Source: Gammaproteobacteria bacterium
GTDB taxonomy: Bacteria > Pseudomonadota > Gammaproteobacteria > Pseudomonadales > Azotimanducaceae
Reading direction: 5' to 3'
NCBI GenBank assembly: GCA_021773555.1
Contig: JAJFKA010000075.1
Span: 1-34,354 of the forward strand
Length of the DNA: 34,354 nucleotides
The position numbers and the translations under genes were made by a program. The notes beneath the pieces are model-generated. The model made no database searches, had not been told where the DNA came from, and saw only the letters and a program-made list of their open reading frames with translations. Below, piece by piece: positions 25,034 to 32,498 of this stretch; the stretch's first letter is position 1, and each line of letters begins with the position of its first letter.

Positions 25034-25489
25034 TTGAAAACTAATTTTACGAGGTTGCACAATGCAACCGAGGGTGGCTTTTCCCTGCTGGAGATGCTGG
25101 TGGTGCTGGTCATTATGGGATTGCTGGCCGGCCTTGTTGGTCCGAGACTTTTTAACCAGGCGGATAAGGCCAAGGTGCAGACAGCAGAAACCCAGATCAA
25201 GATGCTAAAAGGTGCCCTGCAAACAATGCGCCTCGATATCAACAGGTTCCCGAGCACCGAAGAGGGCCTGGCAATGTTGTATCGCAAGCCTTCTGGTGCA
25301 GATGCCGCCGAGTATTGGGAAGGCCCTTACATTGAGGCAGGTGTGCCGCTCGATCCCTGGAACAGGCCCTACGAATATGCGCTTACCCCCAGTCAGGACC
25401 AGCCGTTTAGTCTGTATACCCTGGGGGCTGACGGAGTTGCCGGAGGGCAGGGATTCGATGCGGATGTCGGCATGCTCGCAGAAAATTAA
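25034..25489 (+). CDS. gspG: Major pseudopilin GspG
   Basis: This 151-residue prepilin is the main subunit of the T2SS pseudopilus. The prepilin peptidase site is G15-F16, with the required Glu at mature position 5 (GFSLLEMLVVLVIMGLL). The C-terminal domain contains the typical RFPSTEEGLAML and the calcium-loop region YTLGADGVAGGQGFDADVG. The start is TTG with AGGAG about 9 bases upstream. No prepilin peptidase (gspO/pilD) gene lies in the window, so the shared one must be elsewhere. Confidence 0.96.
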   Translation: MKTNFTRLHNATEGGFSLLEMLVVLVIMGLLAGLVGPRLFNQADKAKVQTAETQIKMLKGALQTMRLDINRFPSTEEGLAMLYRKPSGADAAEYWEGPYIEAGVPLDPWNRPYEYALTPSQDQPFSLYTLGADGVAGGQGFDADVGMLAEN

Positions 25490-25511
25490 GCGGTGAGCGG
25501 AGATAAGAATC

Positions 25512-25904
25512 GTGGTATTCCGGAAGTCAGGATATTCGTTGCTGGAGATGCTGGTGGTGCTGGCCATCATCAGCCTGCTCACCGCGGTGGTCCTGCCGTC
25601 GTTGAGCGTCAGCTATGATTCCTGGCAATGGCGGAATCTAAAAGAAGACGTGATTCAGGAGATTCGGCTGAGATCCATTTCAGCTTACCGGGAAGGCACG
25701 GAGTATCGAACCGGCAATATGGCGGATCATGCGGACCTGCTACCTGAAGGGGTTGCCCTGCTGTTTGAACCTGAGCTGGTCATTACCGATCAAGGTATCT
25801 GCCGGGGTTCTGAATTGACAATCAGCTACAAGACTCGAGTGAGTACACTTCACCTCGAACCACCTTATTGTAACGTCTCAGAAAATCATGCCAGCACGCA
25901 GTAG
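25512..25904 (+). CDS. gspH: Minor pseudopilin GspH
   Basis: This 130-residue minor pseudopilin starts at a GTG. Cleavage is expected after G7 (GYSLLEMLVVLAIISLL), with Glu at mature position 5. It is shorter than many GspH proteins (often about 170). The short globular part contains two Cys (in DQGICRGSEL and EPPYCNVSE) that could form a disulfide. The position between gspG and gspI supports the assignment. GGAGAT lies about 10 bases before the GTG, and the end overlaps gspI by 17 bases. Confidence 0.85.
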   Translation: MVFRKSGYSLLEMLVVLAIISLLTAVVLPSLSVSYDSWQWRNLKEDVIQEIRLRSISAYREGTEYRTGNMADHADLLPEGVALLFEPELVITDQGICRGSELTISYKTRVSTLHLEPPYCNVSENHASTQ

Positions 25905-26313
25905 AAAACAGCAGACCGGATTCAGCCTGCTCGAAGCGATTGTTGCGATCGCTGTGGTTGGCGTATCGGGTGGTGCCTTGTTTGGCTGGGTTAATACCGT
26001 CATGGTTACCCTGTCCCGGGTTGAGGCCCATGCGGAGCGGCAATATGTTACCCAGCAGGCAGTTGCGGTAATTGAGATCATTAATCCGATGATTGAACCC
26101 GCTGGTCATTGGGATATGGGTGACTATGACATGCAGTGGCAAGCTACAGCGGTGGAGCCGCCTAAAGACTCTGTGAATCGTTACGGCCTGCCTGGGCTCT
26201 ACCAGGTCGGTCTGTATGAAGTGACGGTTGAGCTGACGAGAGATGGAAAGCCGCTCTCCTCATTTGTCACTCGCCAGGTAGGTTACAAGCAGGTTCGTCA
26301 GCGTGAATCCTGA
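25888..26313 (+). CDS. gspI: Minor pseudopilin GspI
   Basis: This 141-residue pseudopilin has the cleavage site G11-F12 and Glu at mature position 5 (GFSLLEAIVAIAVVGVS). GspI belongs to the tip complex with GspJ and GspK that starts pseudopilus assembly. The globular domain is short, as usual for GspI. The assignment as I rather than H or J rests on length and gene order. It overlaps both neighbours, gspH by 17 bases and gspJ by 11. Confidence 0.85.
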   Translation: MPARSRKQQTGFSLLEAIVAIAVVGVSGGALFGWVNTVMVTLSRVEAHAERQYVTQQAVAVIEIINPMIEPAGHWDMGDYDMQWQATAVEPPKDSVNRYGLPGLYQVGLYEVTVELTRDGKPLSSFVTRQVGYKQVRQRES

Positions 26314-26923
26314 CACTCCCGGCTGCAGCCGCTCCCCATTGAACTGGCGTAACAGTCGGGGATTTACGCTGCTTGAGATTCTGGTGGTACTGGTTATTGT
26401 CGGACTTACCTCGACGCTGCTCTACCAGATGTCGAGCTTTTTCTTCACGATTCACAACCGGGTATTGATACATGTCGATCGTCAGCACGAGGCGATGTTA
26501 AGCCGCGAATGGTTAAGCCAGACTGTCTCCCACATGGCGCCGGACTACGATCAACGCTTTGGTGGCGTAACCGGAAACAGCAACTCGTTGTCGTTCCTGA
26601 GTCTGTCCAGCCTCGATGGTGAGCAGGGTATTGCCCAGCGGGTTCAGTGGATCATCGCACCTTCGGTTGCTGGTTCTGAGCTTAAGTACCAGGGACGGAA
26701 CGAAAACGTCTGGACGGTCGCTTCGTTCAAGCGCGGCGCCGAGTTGGTATTTAGATTCAGGGACGGCAGCGGAACGTGGCACAACCAGTGGCCACCAGAA
26801 AAGGCAGGTGCACCAGACCTCCCTGATCTGATTCTGCTGTCCAATCGTGTCGGGTATACATTGTATATACCCGTGATAAGTGACTGGAGTCCGCCACCCT
26901 CGTTCGAAGTGTTGGGCGGTTGA
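26303..26923 (+). CDS. gspJ: Minor pseudopilin GspJ
   Basis: This 206-residue pseudopilin starts at a GTG inside the end of gspI. The long leader runs to G20, with cleavage before F21 and Glu at mature position 5 (GFTLLEILVVLVIVGL). The length and the beta-rich globular domain, with segments such as NSLSFLSLSSLDG and GAELVFRFRDGSG, fit GspJ, a component of the tip complex. Its TGA shares its final A with the ATG of gspK. Confidence 0.88.
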   Translation: MNPDTPGCSRSPLNWRNSRGFTLLEILVVLVIVGLTSTLLYQMSSFFFTIHNRVLIHVDRQHEAMLSREWLSQTVSHMAPDYDQRFGGVTGNSNSLSFLSLSSLDGEQGIAQRVQWIIAPSVAGSELKYQGRNENVWTVASFKRGAELVFRFRDGSGTWHNQWPPEKAGAPDLPDLILLSNRVGYTLYIPVISDWSPPPSFEVLGG

Positions 26924-27981
26924 TGGTGGCTTTTCACAGTAAAGAGAAAGGCTTTCTGCTGGTGGTGGTTCTGTGGCTTCTGCTTACCGGAGTCCTGATC
27001 GTCAGCTATTTATCATCCTGGGTAACCAACGCACTCGAGCAACGGTTTGTGGAAGCGGAACGGACCCAGTTTGTGGTAGATGCCCACACAACCCGATCGG
27101 CGCTGCTTTACCTGCTGTCGACAGAGAGGATGACCGTTGCGGGTGTGTCCACTGGATTCACACCCCTGGATCGGAGCGAGATGGATGGCGAAGGAAACTG
27201 GGATACATCTGCTCTGGGTAACGAGATCAGGCTCGATAACCGGGTTTATAAAGGGGCAGGGGACGTCGTCTTTTCGCTTCAGGATCAACGTGGCTTGATT
27301 AATATCAACTACGGTTCCGACGCACTCATCGAGAGCTTCCTGGGTGCGCACAACATCGATTTTGAGCAACGGAATGCGCTCGTGGATAAATTACGCGACT
27401 ACATCGATGAGGATGAGTTGTATCGGCTCAATGGTGCGGAAGCGGCACAATACAGACAGCAGGGCAAACCAGGACCACGCAACAGCGAACTGCTTTCCAC
27501 ACTGGAACTTCGAAATGTTCTCGGCTGGAGCCAGGAAGAATTACCCATACCTGACCGGATATTCATGACCTTTTTCTCCACTGTCAGGAACGCACAGTTG
27601 AACCTGAACACGGCACCTGAAGAAGTATTGCAAACTCTTCCTGGCGTTTCGGTAAAAAATGCGCGAAAAATTGTCGAGCTGCGCCAACAAAAAGCGTTTG
27701 AGAGTCGTACAATGCTCGCCAGCCAGTTGGGTGACATTCCTGCTGAGGTGCTGGATGCCTATGTTCTTTTCCCCTCACCCTACGTTGGCATGACAATCTG
27801 GCAGCCAGGCTATGAGGGGATGCGAGAATACTTCGGTATAAAACTGAAGTCGCTGGAGCCGGGTGGAAAACCCTGGTCAATTACTGAATCGTTTAGATTT
27901 CCATACGAGAAAGCATCGGATGTTGGACAAGATAAAAAAAGGCCTGCCGTACTTTCTGCAGCGCAAGCGCTATTTAATTGA
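26923..27981 (+). CDS. gspK: Tip pseudopilin GspK
   Basis: This 352-residue protein is the large pseudopilin that caps the pseudopilus. The leader cleavage site is G10-F11 (KGFLLVVVLWLLL). The usual Glu at mature position 5 is absent, which is the known hallmark of GspK. The globular part includes the inserted helical domain, FSLQDQRGLININYGS, LNLNTAPEEVLQTLPG and a helix-hairpin-helix-like VSVKNARKIVELRQ. ATG 26923 was preferred to TTG 26920. The last 62 bases overlap gspL in another frame. Confidence 0.93.
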   Translation: MVAFHSKEKGFLLVVVLWLLLTGVLIVSYLSSWVTNALEQRFVEAERTQFVVDAHTTRSALLYLLSTERMTVAGVSTGFTPLDRSEMDGEGNWDTSALGNEIRLDNRVYKGAGDVVFSLQDQRGLININYGSDALIESFLGAHNIDFEQRNALVDKLRDYIDEDELYRLNGAEAAQYRQQGKPGPRNSELLSTLELRNVLGWSQEELPIPDRIFMTFFSTVRNAQLNLNTAPEEVLQTLPGVSVKNARKIVELRQQKAFESRTMLASQLGDIPAEVLDAYVLFPSPYVGMTIWQPGYEGMREYFGIKLKSLEPGGKPWSITESFRFPYEKASDVGQDKKRPAVLSAAQALFN

Positions 27982-29026
27982 GCGCCAGGCTGACGCCGCC
28001 GCAGACGAACAGGCACCGGACCCGCGTGTGCTTCAGGACGGGTTTTGGCCGGCTGAGTACGTTGTCTCTCGTGGGCAGTGCCTCTATCGGGTGTTTGACC
28101 TGTGTGATGTGAAAAAGGAATTTCGGGCGGGTGCACTCGATCTGCAGATTCGAAAATGGAGTCCGATGGCGACGTTCAAGAAATGTGTTGTCTGGCAAGG
28201 TGGACACGCACAAGTCTGGATAGCCGCGGCGCCATCAGTTCCGGCAGACAAGATCCTGTCCGAATCATTGTTTGTCGGCCAGAGACCTTGTTCGCCTGAT
28301 GCCGGAGCATCCGCTGATTCAGAGGTGATCCATCATCAGCAACTCCTGGAACTCAACGAGGGTTATGAAGGACGGGTCTGGCGTAATAATGTGCTCTGGG
28401 CAAGCCGGTTCTGGAAAGTGCTACCAGGTCAGTCGGAGTGGCAATTTTTCCTGCGCGGCGCGGGAATGCAGATCGCGGCATTGCCTTCGGTCCTGGACGC
28501 GAAAAATTTTGCTGCCAGGCCCTGGGCAGAACCGGGTGGTATGACACGACCAGTCGATCTGCTTAACGAGAAGGTAATGGTGCTTGCTCTGCTGGCATTA
28601 ATGTCGGGAGTCTTGATTTGGCAAGCCAACCAGGTGTGGTTATGGCAAGAGGAAGTGCACGCGCTTAATTCGGAATACGATGAGTTATCGAGTGGTATCG
28701 GCGATATTCTGGAAGCCAGGAGTCTGGTGCAGAAGAACCAGCAAACCATTGCCTTGTTGAACGAGCTGCGCAGCGAGCCACCGGTGCTGGCCTTGCTGGC
28801 AACCGTTGCGGCTTCCCTGACGGAGGAAGGAGTGTGGCTCAGTGAATTTGATCTGAGCAATTCGATCCTCAAGGTGAAACTTTCGAATGCGCGGGAACCG
28901 TTACCGACCTACGTTGAAGCGTTTGAGCGGCAACCCGGGATAAGTCGGGTAAGTGCCATCAAGGGCGCAAAGGAAAATGATATTAGTGTCACTATGACGA
29001 TCAAGGCGGAATCTGAAGTTGAATAG
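27920..29026 (+). CDS. gspL: GspL-like T2SS inner-membrane protein
   Basis: This 368-residue bitopic protein has a cytoplasmic part of about 215 residues, one membrane helix (about 219-240), a coiled-coil-like stretch (about 243-285) and a periplasmic PilN/ferredoxin-like domain (about 290-365). This is the GspL plan, in which the cytoplasmic domain holds GspE to the membrane. The cytoplasmic part is shorter and more divergent than the usual actin-like domain, and its N-terminus is basic and atypical, so the assignment rests on topology and gene order. The ATG 27920 has GAGAAAG upstream and forces a 62-base overlap with gspK. Confidence 0.8.
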   Translation: MLDKIKKGLPYFLQRKRYLIERQADAAADEQAPDPRVLQDGFWPAEYVVSRGQCLYRVFDLCDVKKEFRAGALDLQIRKWSPMATFKKCVVWQGGHAQVWIAAAPSVPADKILSESLFVGQRPCSPDAGASADSEVIHHQQLLELNEGYEGRVWRNNVLWASRFWKVLPGQSEWQFFLRGAGMQIAALPSVLDAKNFAARPWAEPGGMTRPVDLLNEKVMVLALLALMSGVLIWQANQVWLWQEEVHALNSEYDELSSGIGDILEARSLVQKNQQTIALLNELRSEPPVLALLATVAASLTEEGVWLSEFDLSNSILKVKLSNAREPLPTYVEAFERQPGISRVSAIKGAKENDISVTMTIKAESEVE

Positions 29027-29588
29027 TCCCCAGGCGCTAAAGAATATGTTGCAGGAACTTGAAGCCAATACGCGCCTGCGAGTTGGATTATGGGCGATTG
29101 TTGCCATCCTGCTGCTATACGCGTCATTGGTATTAAATGACGTTCGCGAAGAACTTGAGACGGAATTTCTGCGCTTAAACGAAAAAGTCAGGGATGTCAG
29201 TTCAGTATCTGCGCAACGCTCGTGGCTGATTCAGGCCGATGAGAGCCGGGTCTTAAAAATGCAGGCAGAATCGTCACTGTGGAGTAGCCGTAGTGAGGGT
29301 CTTGCTCAGGCGACATTCCAGACCTGGGTCGACCAGCAGCTCAGTGGCGTGCACGTCAAAAATGTGCGCACGAGCATGCTTCCGGTGGAAGAGAAAACCG
29401 GCATCATTGATTTGTGGGAGGTCTCTTTGAGAATTCAGGGGGAAGCCGAGCCCGCCGAGTTACAACGGCTTTTGTTCAAAATGGAGTCGCTGGACAAAGT
29501 AACCATTATAGAAACATTAAAGATATACAATGACCGACGCAAAGCGTTTGACCTGACGGCAACTGCATGGTTTAGGAAGACGCCCTGA
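29019..29588 (+). CDS. gspM: GspM-like T2SS inner-membrane protein
   Basis: This 189-residue bitopic protein has a short cytoplasmic tail, one membrane helix (about 20-40, GLWAIVAILLLYASLVL), a coiled-coil segment (about 43-60) and a periplasmic ferredoxin-like domain ending in the strand AFDLTATAWF. This topology is that of GspM, which dimerises with GspL. Sequence similarity in the family is low, so order and topology carry the call. The start is TTG with AGGCGGA upstream, overlapping gspL by 8 bases; an ATG at codon 10 is an alternative. The stop abuts the next ATG. Confidence 0.8.
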   Translation: MNSPQALKNMLQELEANTRLRVGLWAIVAILLLYASLVLNDVREELETEFLRLNEKVRDVSSVSAQRSWLIQADESRVLKMQAESSLWSSRSEGLAQATFQTWVDQQLSGVHVKNVRTSMLPVEEKTGIIDLWEVSLRIQGEAEPAELQRLLFKMESLDKVTIIETLKIYNDRRKAFDLTATAWFRKTP

Positions 29589-30059
29589 ATGGATGTTATT
29601 AATCGTAAAGTTATATTGATCGCAGTGCTGTTTGTGCTGGCAGTATCAGTCTGTGCGAGAATCGGATTTTATTTTCAGCTCCCCAACGAGAGCGGTCTGC
29701 CAGTAACTGATGCCAGGGTTGAAATCGAATTAAAAAAATATGACGGCTTGCAGGCGGATTTCAACCTGGTGGCGGCGAAGAAGATCTGGGGCATCACGGT
29801 GCCGAGTTCCGGGCAGAATGCAGGGCAGGAAGGAGCCGAGGACCAACGCTGGCAGTTGCTTGGTATACTCAAGGAAGCCGAGCCCTTTGCTTTGATCTGG
29901 CGCAGCCAGGAGGGGCGTGTTGTAAGGCTCTCGGTTGGACAGGAAATAATACCGGGTCTGACGCTGTCGGCTGTTGGCAATACCGGTATTTCTTATCGGA
30001 GCGGTGACACAGAGGTTATGTTGTCGTTATACCAGCTCAACACTCCGGACAATCAGTGA
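29589..30059 (+). CDS. Short GspC/XpsN-type protein (HR domain, no PDZ)
   Basis: This 156-residue protein has an N-terminal membrane helix (about 6-26) and a single periplasmic homology-region-like beta domain (QRWQLLGILK, PFALIWRSQEG, VRLSVGQEIIPG). GspC uses this domain to contact the N0 domain of the secretin. There is no C-terminal PDZ domain, so it is about half the size of classical GspC. Its place just before gspD matches xpsN in the Xanthomonas cluster. It starts directly after the gspM stop, so the two are probably translationally coupled. Confidence 0.8.
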   Translation: MDVINRKVILIAVLFVLAVSVCARIGFYFQLPNESGLPVTDARVEIELKKYDGLQADFNLVAAKKIWGITVPSSGQNAGQEGAEDQRWQLLGILKEAEPFALIWRSQEGRVVRLSVGQEIIPGLTLSAVGNTGISYRSGDTEVMLSLYQLNTPDNQ

Positions 30060-30096
30060 GCGGCATCAACTTTATAAAGGCGGTTGGCAAAATAAT

Positions 30097-32151
30097 ATGA
30101 CAGATCCAGCAATATTTTACAGATTCTGGCGCCGGGCAGTTAGTTTGTCGAGAATACTGGTGGTGCTGAGCCTGACTGCCTGTACGGTTTCGGAAACCAT
30201 TACAGTCCCTAAGCCTCTGGAAAATTATAAGCAGGAGGGCTCATCAGAAGCGGGCTCAGCTTCCGGGTCAACCGGGTCCGCCGGGACCGCAGAAACAGCG
30301 CTCGACGCCATTGCCGGACCCGTCCTGCCGGACTATGTTACCGCGGTGGATACCGCTCGAACCCGCGCTGTACCGACGCTTGGTTCCGGCAAGCTGCAGG
30401 TTAACGTGGACGGGCTGGCGCTGCCTGCCTTTATTGATGAAGTATTCGGGACGACCCTGGGGCTGAATTTTTCAATGCCTCCGGAATTGGCGAGCCTGAC
30501 TGACCAGGTCACGCTGCGCGCCACTGAACCGCAAAGTCCGGCGGATATCTACCTGCTGGCGGTCCAGGTGCTCGAACAGTACGGGGTCGGCATCAGATTG
30601 CAGGATAATCTGATCAATTTTTTTAAGACCGGTGGTGATGGCAAGCAGGTGCCTTTACTTGTCAGCGGCAGGGCATTGCCGGATGTGCCGTTAAGCCATC
30701 GCCCGATCTTTCAGCTGGTACCGCTGAATTCGGTTCGCAGTGGTGATGTCAGTGGCTGGCTCACGAGCGCCCTGGGGCAAAACGGGCTCACAGTTTTGCC
30801 GGATGTGCGCCGCAATGCGGTTATTCTCCGCGGCAGTGAGAGCATCGTCCGGGAGGCATTGAAGGCCGTTGAGGCGCTGGATCAACCGTTTATGCGGGGC
30901 CGCAACAGCCTGATTGTCCGGCCCTATTTTATTGATGCCGAGCAGATTGCCAAACGCCTGGTCGATGTGCTGTCGGCGGAAGGCTATGGTGCCTCGAGCA
31001 ACCTGCAGCAAAGCGGATCAATCATCGTCCTGCCCATTTCGGAGGCAAACCAGATCATCCTGTTTGCTGCGGACGACAAACTTCTGGAGCATGCGCGATC
31101 CTGGATCCAGTTGCTGGATAAACCGACTGAAGACTCAGGCAAAACGGTTTTTATTTACAAGGTCCAGAACACCACTGCTGAAAGTATCTCCGCCACCATC
31201 AACCAGTTGTTGGGACATGCCGTTCCCGGTGCTGAAGATTCAGGTGCTGCAACGGATACCAGTCTGCAGACAGGCGACGGGCAGGGGCGCATCGTGATTG
31301 ACGAAACCCGCAACTCGATTCTGTTCAGCGGTGTGGCGGCCCAGTGGTACGAGTTGCTGGATCTGATCAAACGCCTGGACCAGGCACCAAAGCAGGTACT
31401 GATTGAGGTAACGATCGCGGAAGTCACTCTGAACGACCAGGAGAATTTCGGCGTCGAGTGGCTGGCCCGCGGTAACCAGACTCAATTCGGCGAGACATTT
31501 ACCTCCAAGCCGAGCGAATCTCTCGGCGGGTCGGGTTTATCGGCGATCGTACTGAACTCAGTGGGTCAGGCCAAGGTAGCCCTGAATGCATTTGCGTCCG
31601 ACAGCCGGGTAAATCTGCTGTCGACACCGCGGATCCTGGTGCAAAGCGGGGAGACTGCTGATATTGATGTGGGTACAGAGGTGCCCATTATCACCAGCAG
31701 CGCTGAGTCCACCGAAACCCAGGGACGCATCACCCAGACCATCCAGTACCGTAAGACCGGTATCATCCTGTCAGTGAGCCCCGTGGTGCATTCCGGCAAT
31801 CGCGTGGACCTACAGATCCGCCAGGAAGTGAGCGAGGCATTGCCGATTAGCGCCGGTGGCGCGATTCAAACGCCCTCGATCTTCAATCGTCGACTCGAAA
31901 CGACCTTAAGCCTTGAGGATGGAGGTTCGGTGATCCTCGGAGGATTGATCTCCAGCCGCTCCACTGATTCAGAATCCGGTGTTCCTTATCTGAAGAACCT
32001 GCCGTTTCTGGGTGCTTTGTTTAAATCAAAGGAAGAAATCAAGGACCGTACGGAAATGATCATGTTGATCGTGCCCTATGTGATCGAAAACGACGGCACG
32101 GCGCAGGAAATTACCCGGGCTCTGACAGGACAACTGGAGTGGTTGCGGTAA
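30097..32151 (+). CDS. gspD: Type II secretin GspD, lipoprotein form
   Basis: This is the outer-membrane channel of the T2SS, 684 residues with the chosen start. The signal ends in a lipobox, SLTAC, so C29 should be lipidated. A low-complexity Ser/Gly/Ala linker (about 48-65) is followed by the N0 domain (about 99-180) and N1-N3 repeats with VPLNSVRSGDVSGWL, RRNAVILRGS and DETRNSILFSG. The C-terminal secretin domain includes VGTEVPIITSS, the RKTGIILSVSPVV strand and GGLISSRSTDSESGVPYLKNL, given here as GGLISSRS and GVPYLKNLPFLG. A lipidated secretin could reach the outer membrane without a separate pilotin, as with XpsD. The ATG lies 37 bases after the preceding stop. Confidence 0.95.
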   Translation: MTDPAIFYRFWRRAVSLSRILVVLSLTACTVSETITVPKPLENYKQEGSSEAGSASGSTGSAGTAETALDAIAGPVLPDYVTAVDTARTRAVPTLGSGKLQVNVDGLALPAFIDEVFGTTLGLNFSMPPELASLTDQVTLRATEPQSPADIYLLAVQVLEQYGVGIRLQDNLINFFKTGGDGKQVPLLVSGRALPDVPLSHRPIFQLVPLNSVRSGDVSGWLTSALGQNGLTVLPDVRRNAVILRGSESIVREALKAVEALDQPFMRGRNSLIVRPYFIDAEQIAKRLVDVLSAEGYGASSNLQQSGSIIVLPISEANQIILFAADDKLLEHARSWIQLLDKPTEDSGKTVFIYKVQNTTAESISATINQLLGHAVPGAEDSGAATDTSLQTGDGQGRIVIDETRNSILFSGVAAQWYELLDLIKRLDQAPKQVLIEVTIAEVTLNDQENFGVEWLARGNQTQFGETFTSKPSESLGGSGLSAIVLNSVGQAKVALNAFASDSRVNLLSTPRILVQSGETADIDVGTEVPIITSSAESTETQGRITQTIQYRKTGIILSVSPVVHSGNRVDLQIRQEVSEALPISAGGAIQTPSIFNRRLETTLSLEDGGSVILGGLISSRSTDSESGVPYLKNLPFLGALFKSKEEIKDRTEMIMLIVPYVIENDGTAQEITRALTGQLEWLR

Positions 32152-32498
32152 CCACATCGCGGTTGGCGGAGCCGCTGAAATCGCCAAGAATACGGCCTCC
32201 AGCATAAAAAATGGAATGAAATAGGCCAAATAAGGGATAAAAGGTGAAAAAATTTCGTTTGAGGCGAGCATTCTGATTTTATTCATATATAATTCGCCCA
32301 TGAATTTCATACCGAAGTTCTGAAAAGACAGCGCTAAAGTATTGATGTCTTTACGGATATGTAATAAGTTAGCGTCGCGGTTCGATAGCGTAACTCGAGA
32401 ATCGCTGTATTTTGAATCGTGTAATAAAGAAAGTTTGTAATATTTTGCAAAATAAACCAGTACGAATCCTAAAACTGGGTTCTCAGGAGACATAAATA
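32152..32498. promoter_or_regulatory. AT-rich leader region upstream of the secreted-protein gene
   Basis: No gene is supported in these 347 bases; a minus-strand frame here is mostly an antisense shadow of gspD and AT-rich sequence. A perfect -10 hexamer TATAAT lies at 32288-32293, with no good -35 at 16-18 bases; TTGAGG at 32259-32264 is 23 bases away. Several stem candidates follow: ATTCAT/ATGAAT (32281-32286/32300-32305), CGCTAA/TTAGCG (32332-32337/32369-32374) and TAAAG/CTTTA (32335-32339/32349-32353). CAGGAGA precedes the ATG at 32499. No terminator with a T-run follows gspD. Confidence 0.45.

Noticed and set aside
32026-32493. 155-codon minus-strand frame between gspD and the secreted-protein gene
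   Set aside because: About 40 codons are antisense to gspD, the rest is AT-rich leader sequence, and the translation shows no family features or ribosome site.
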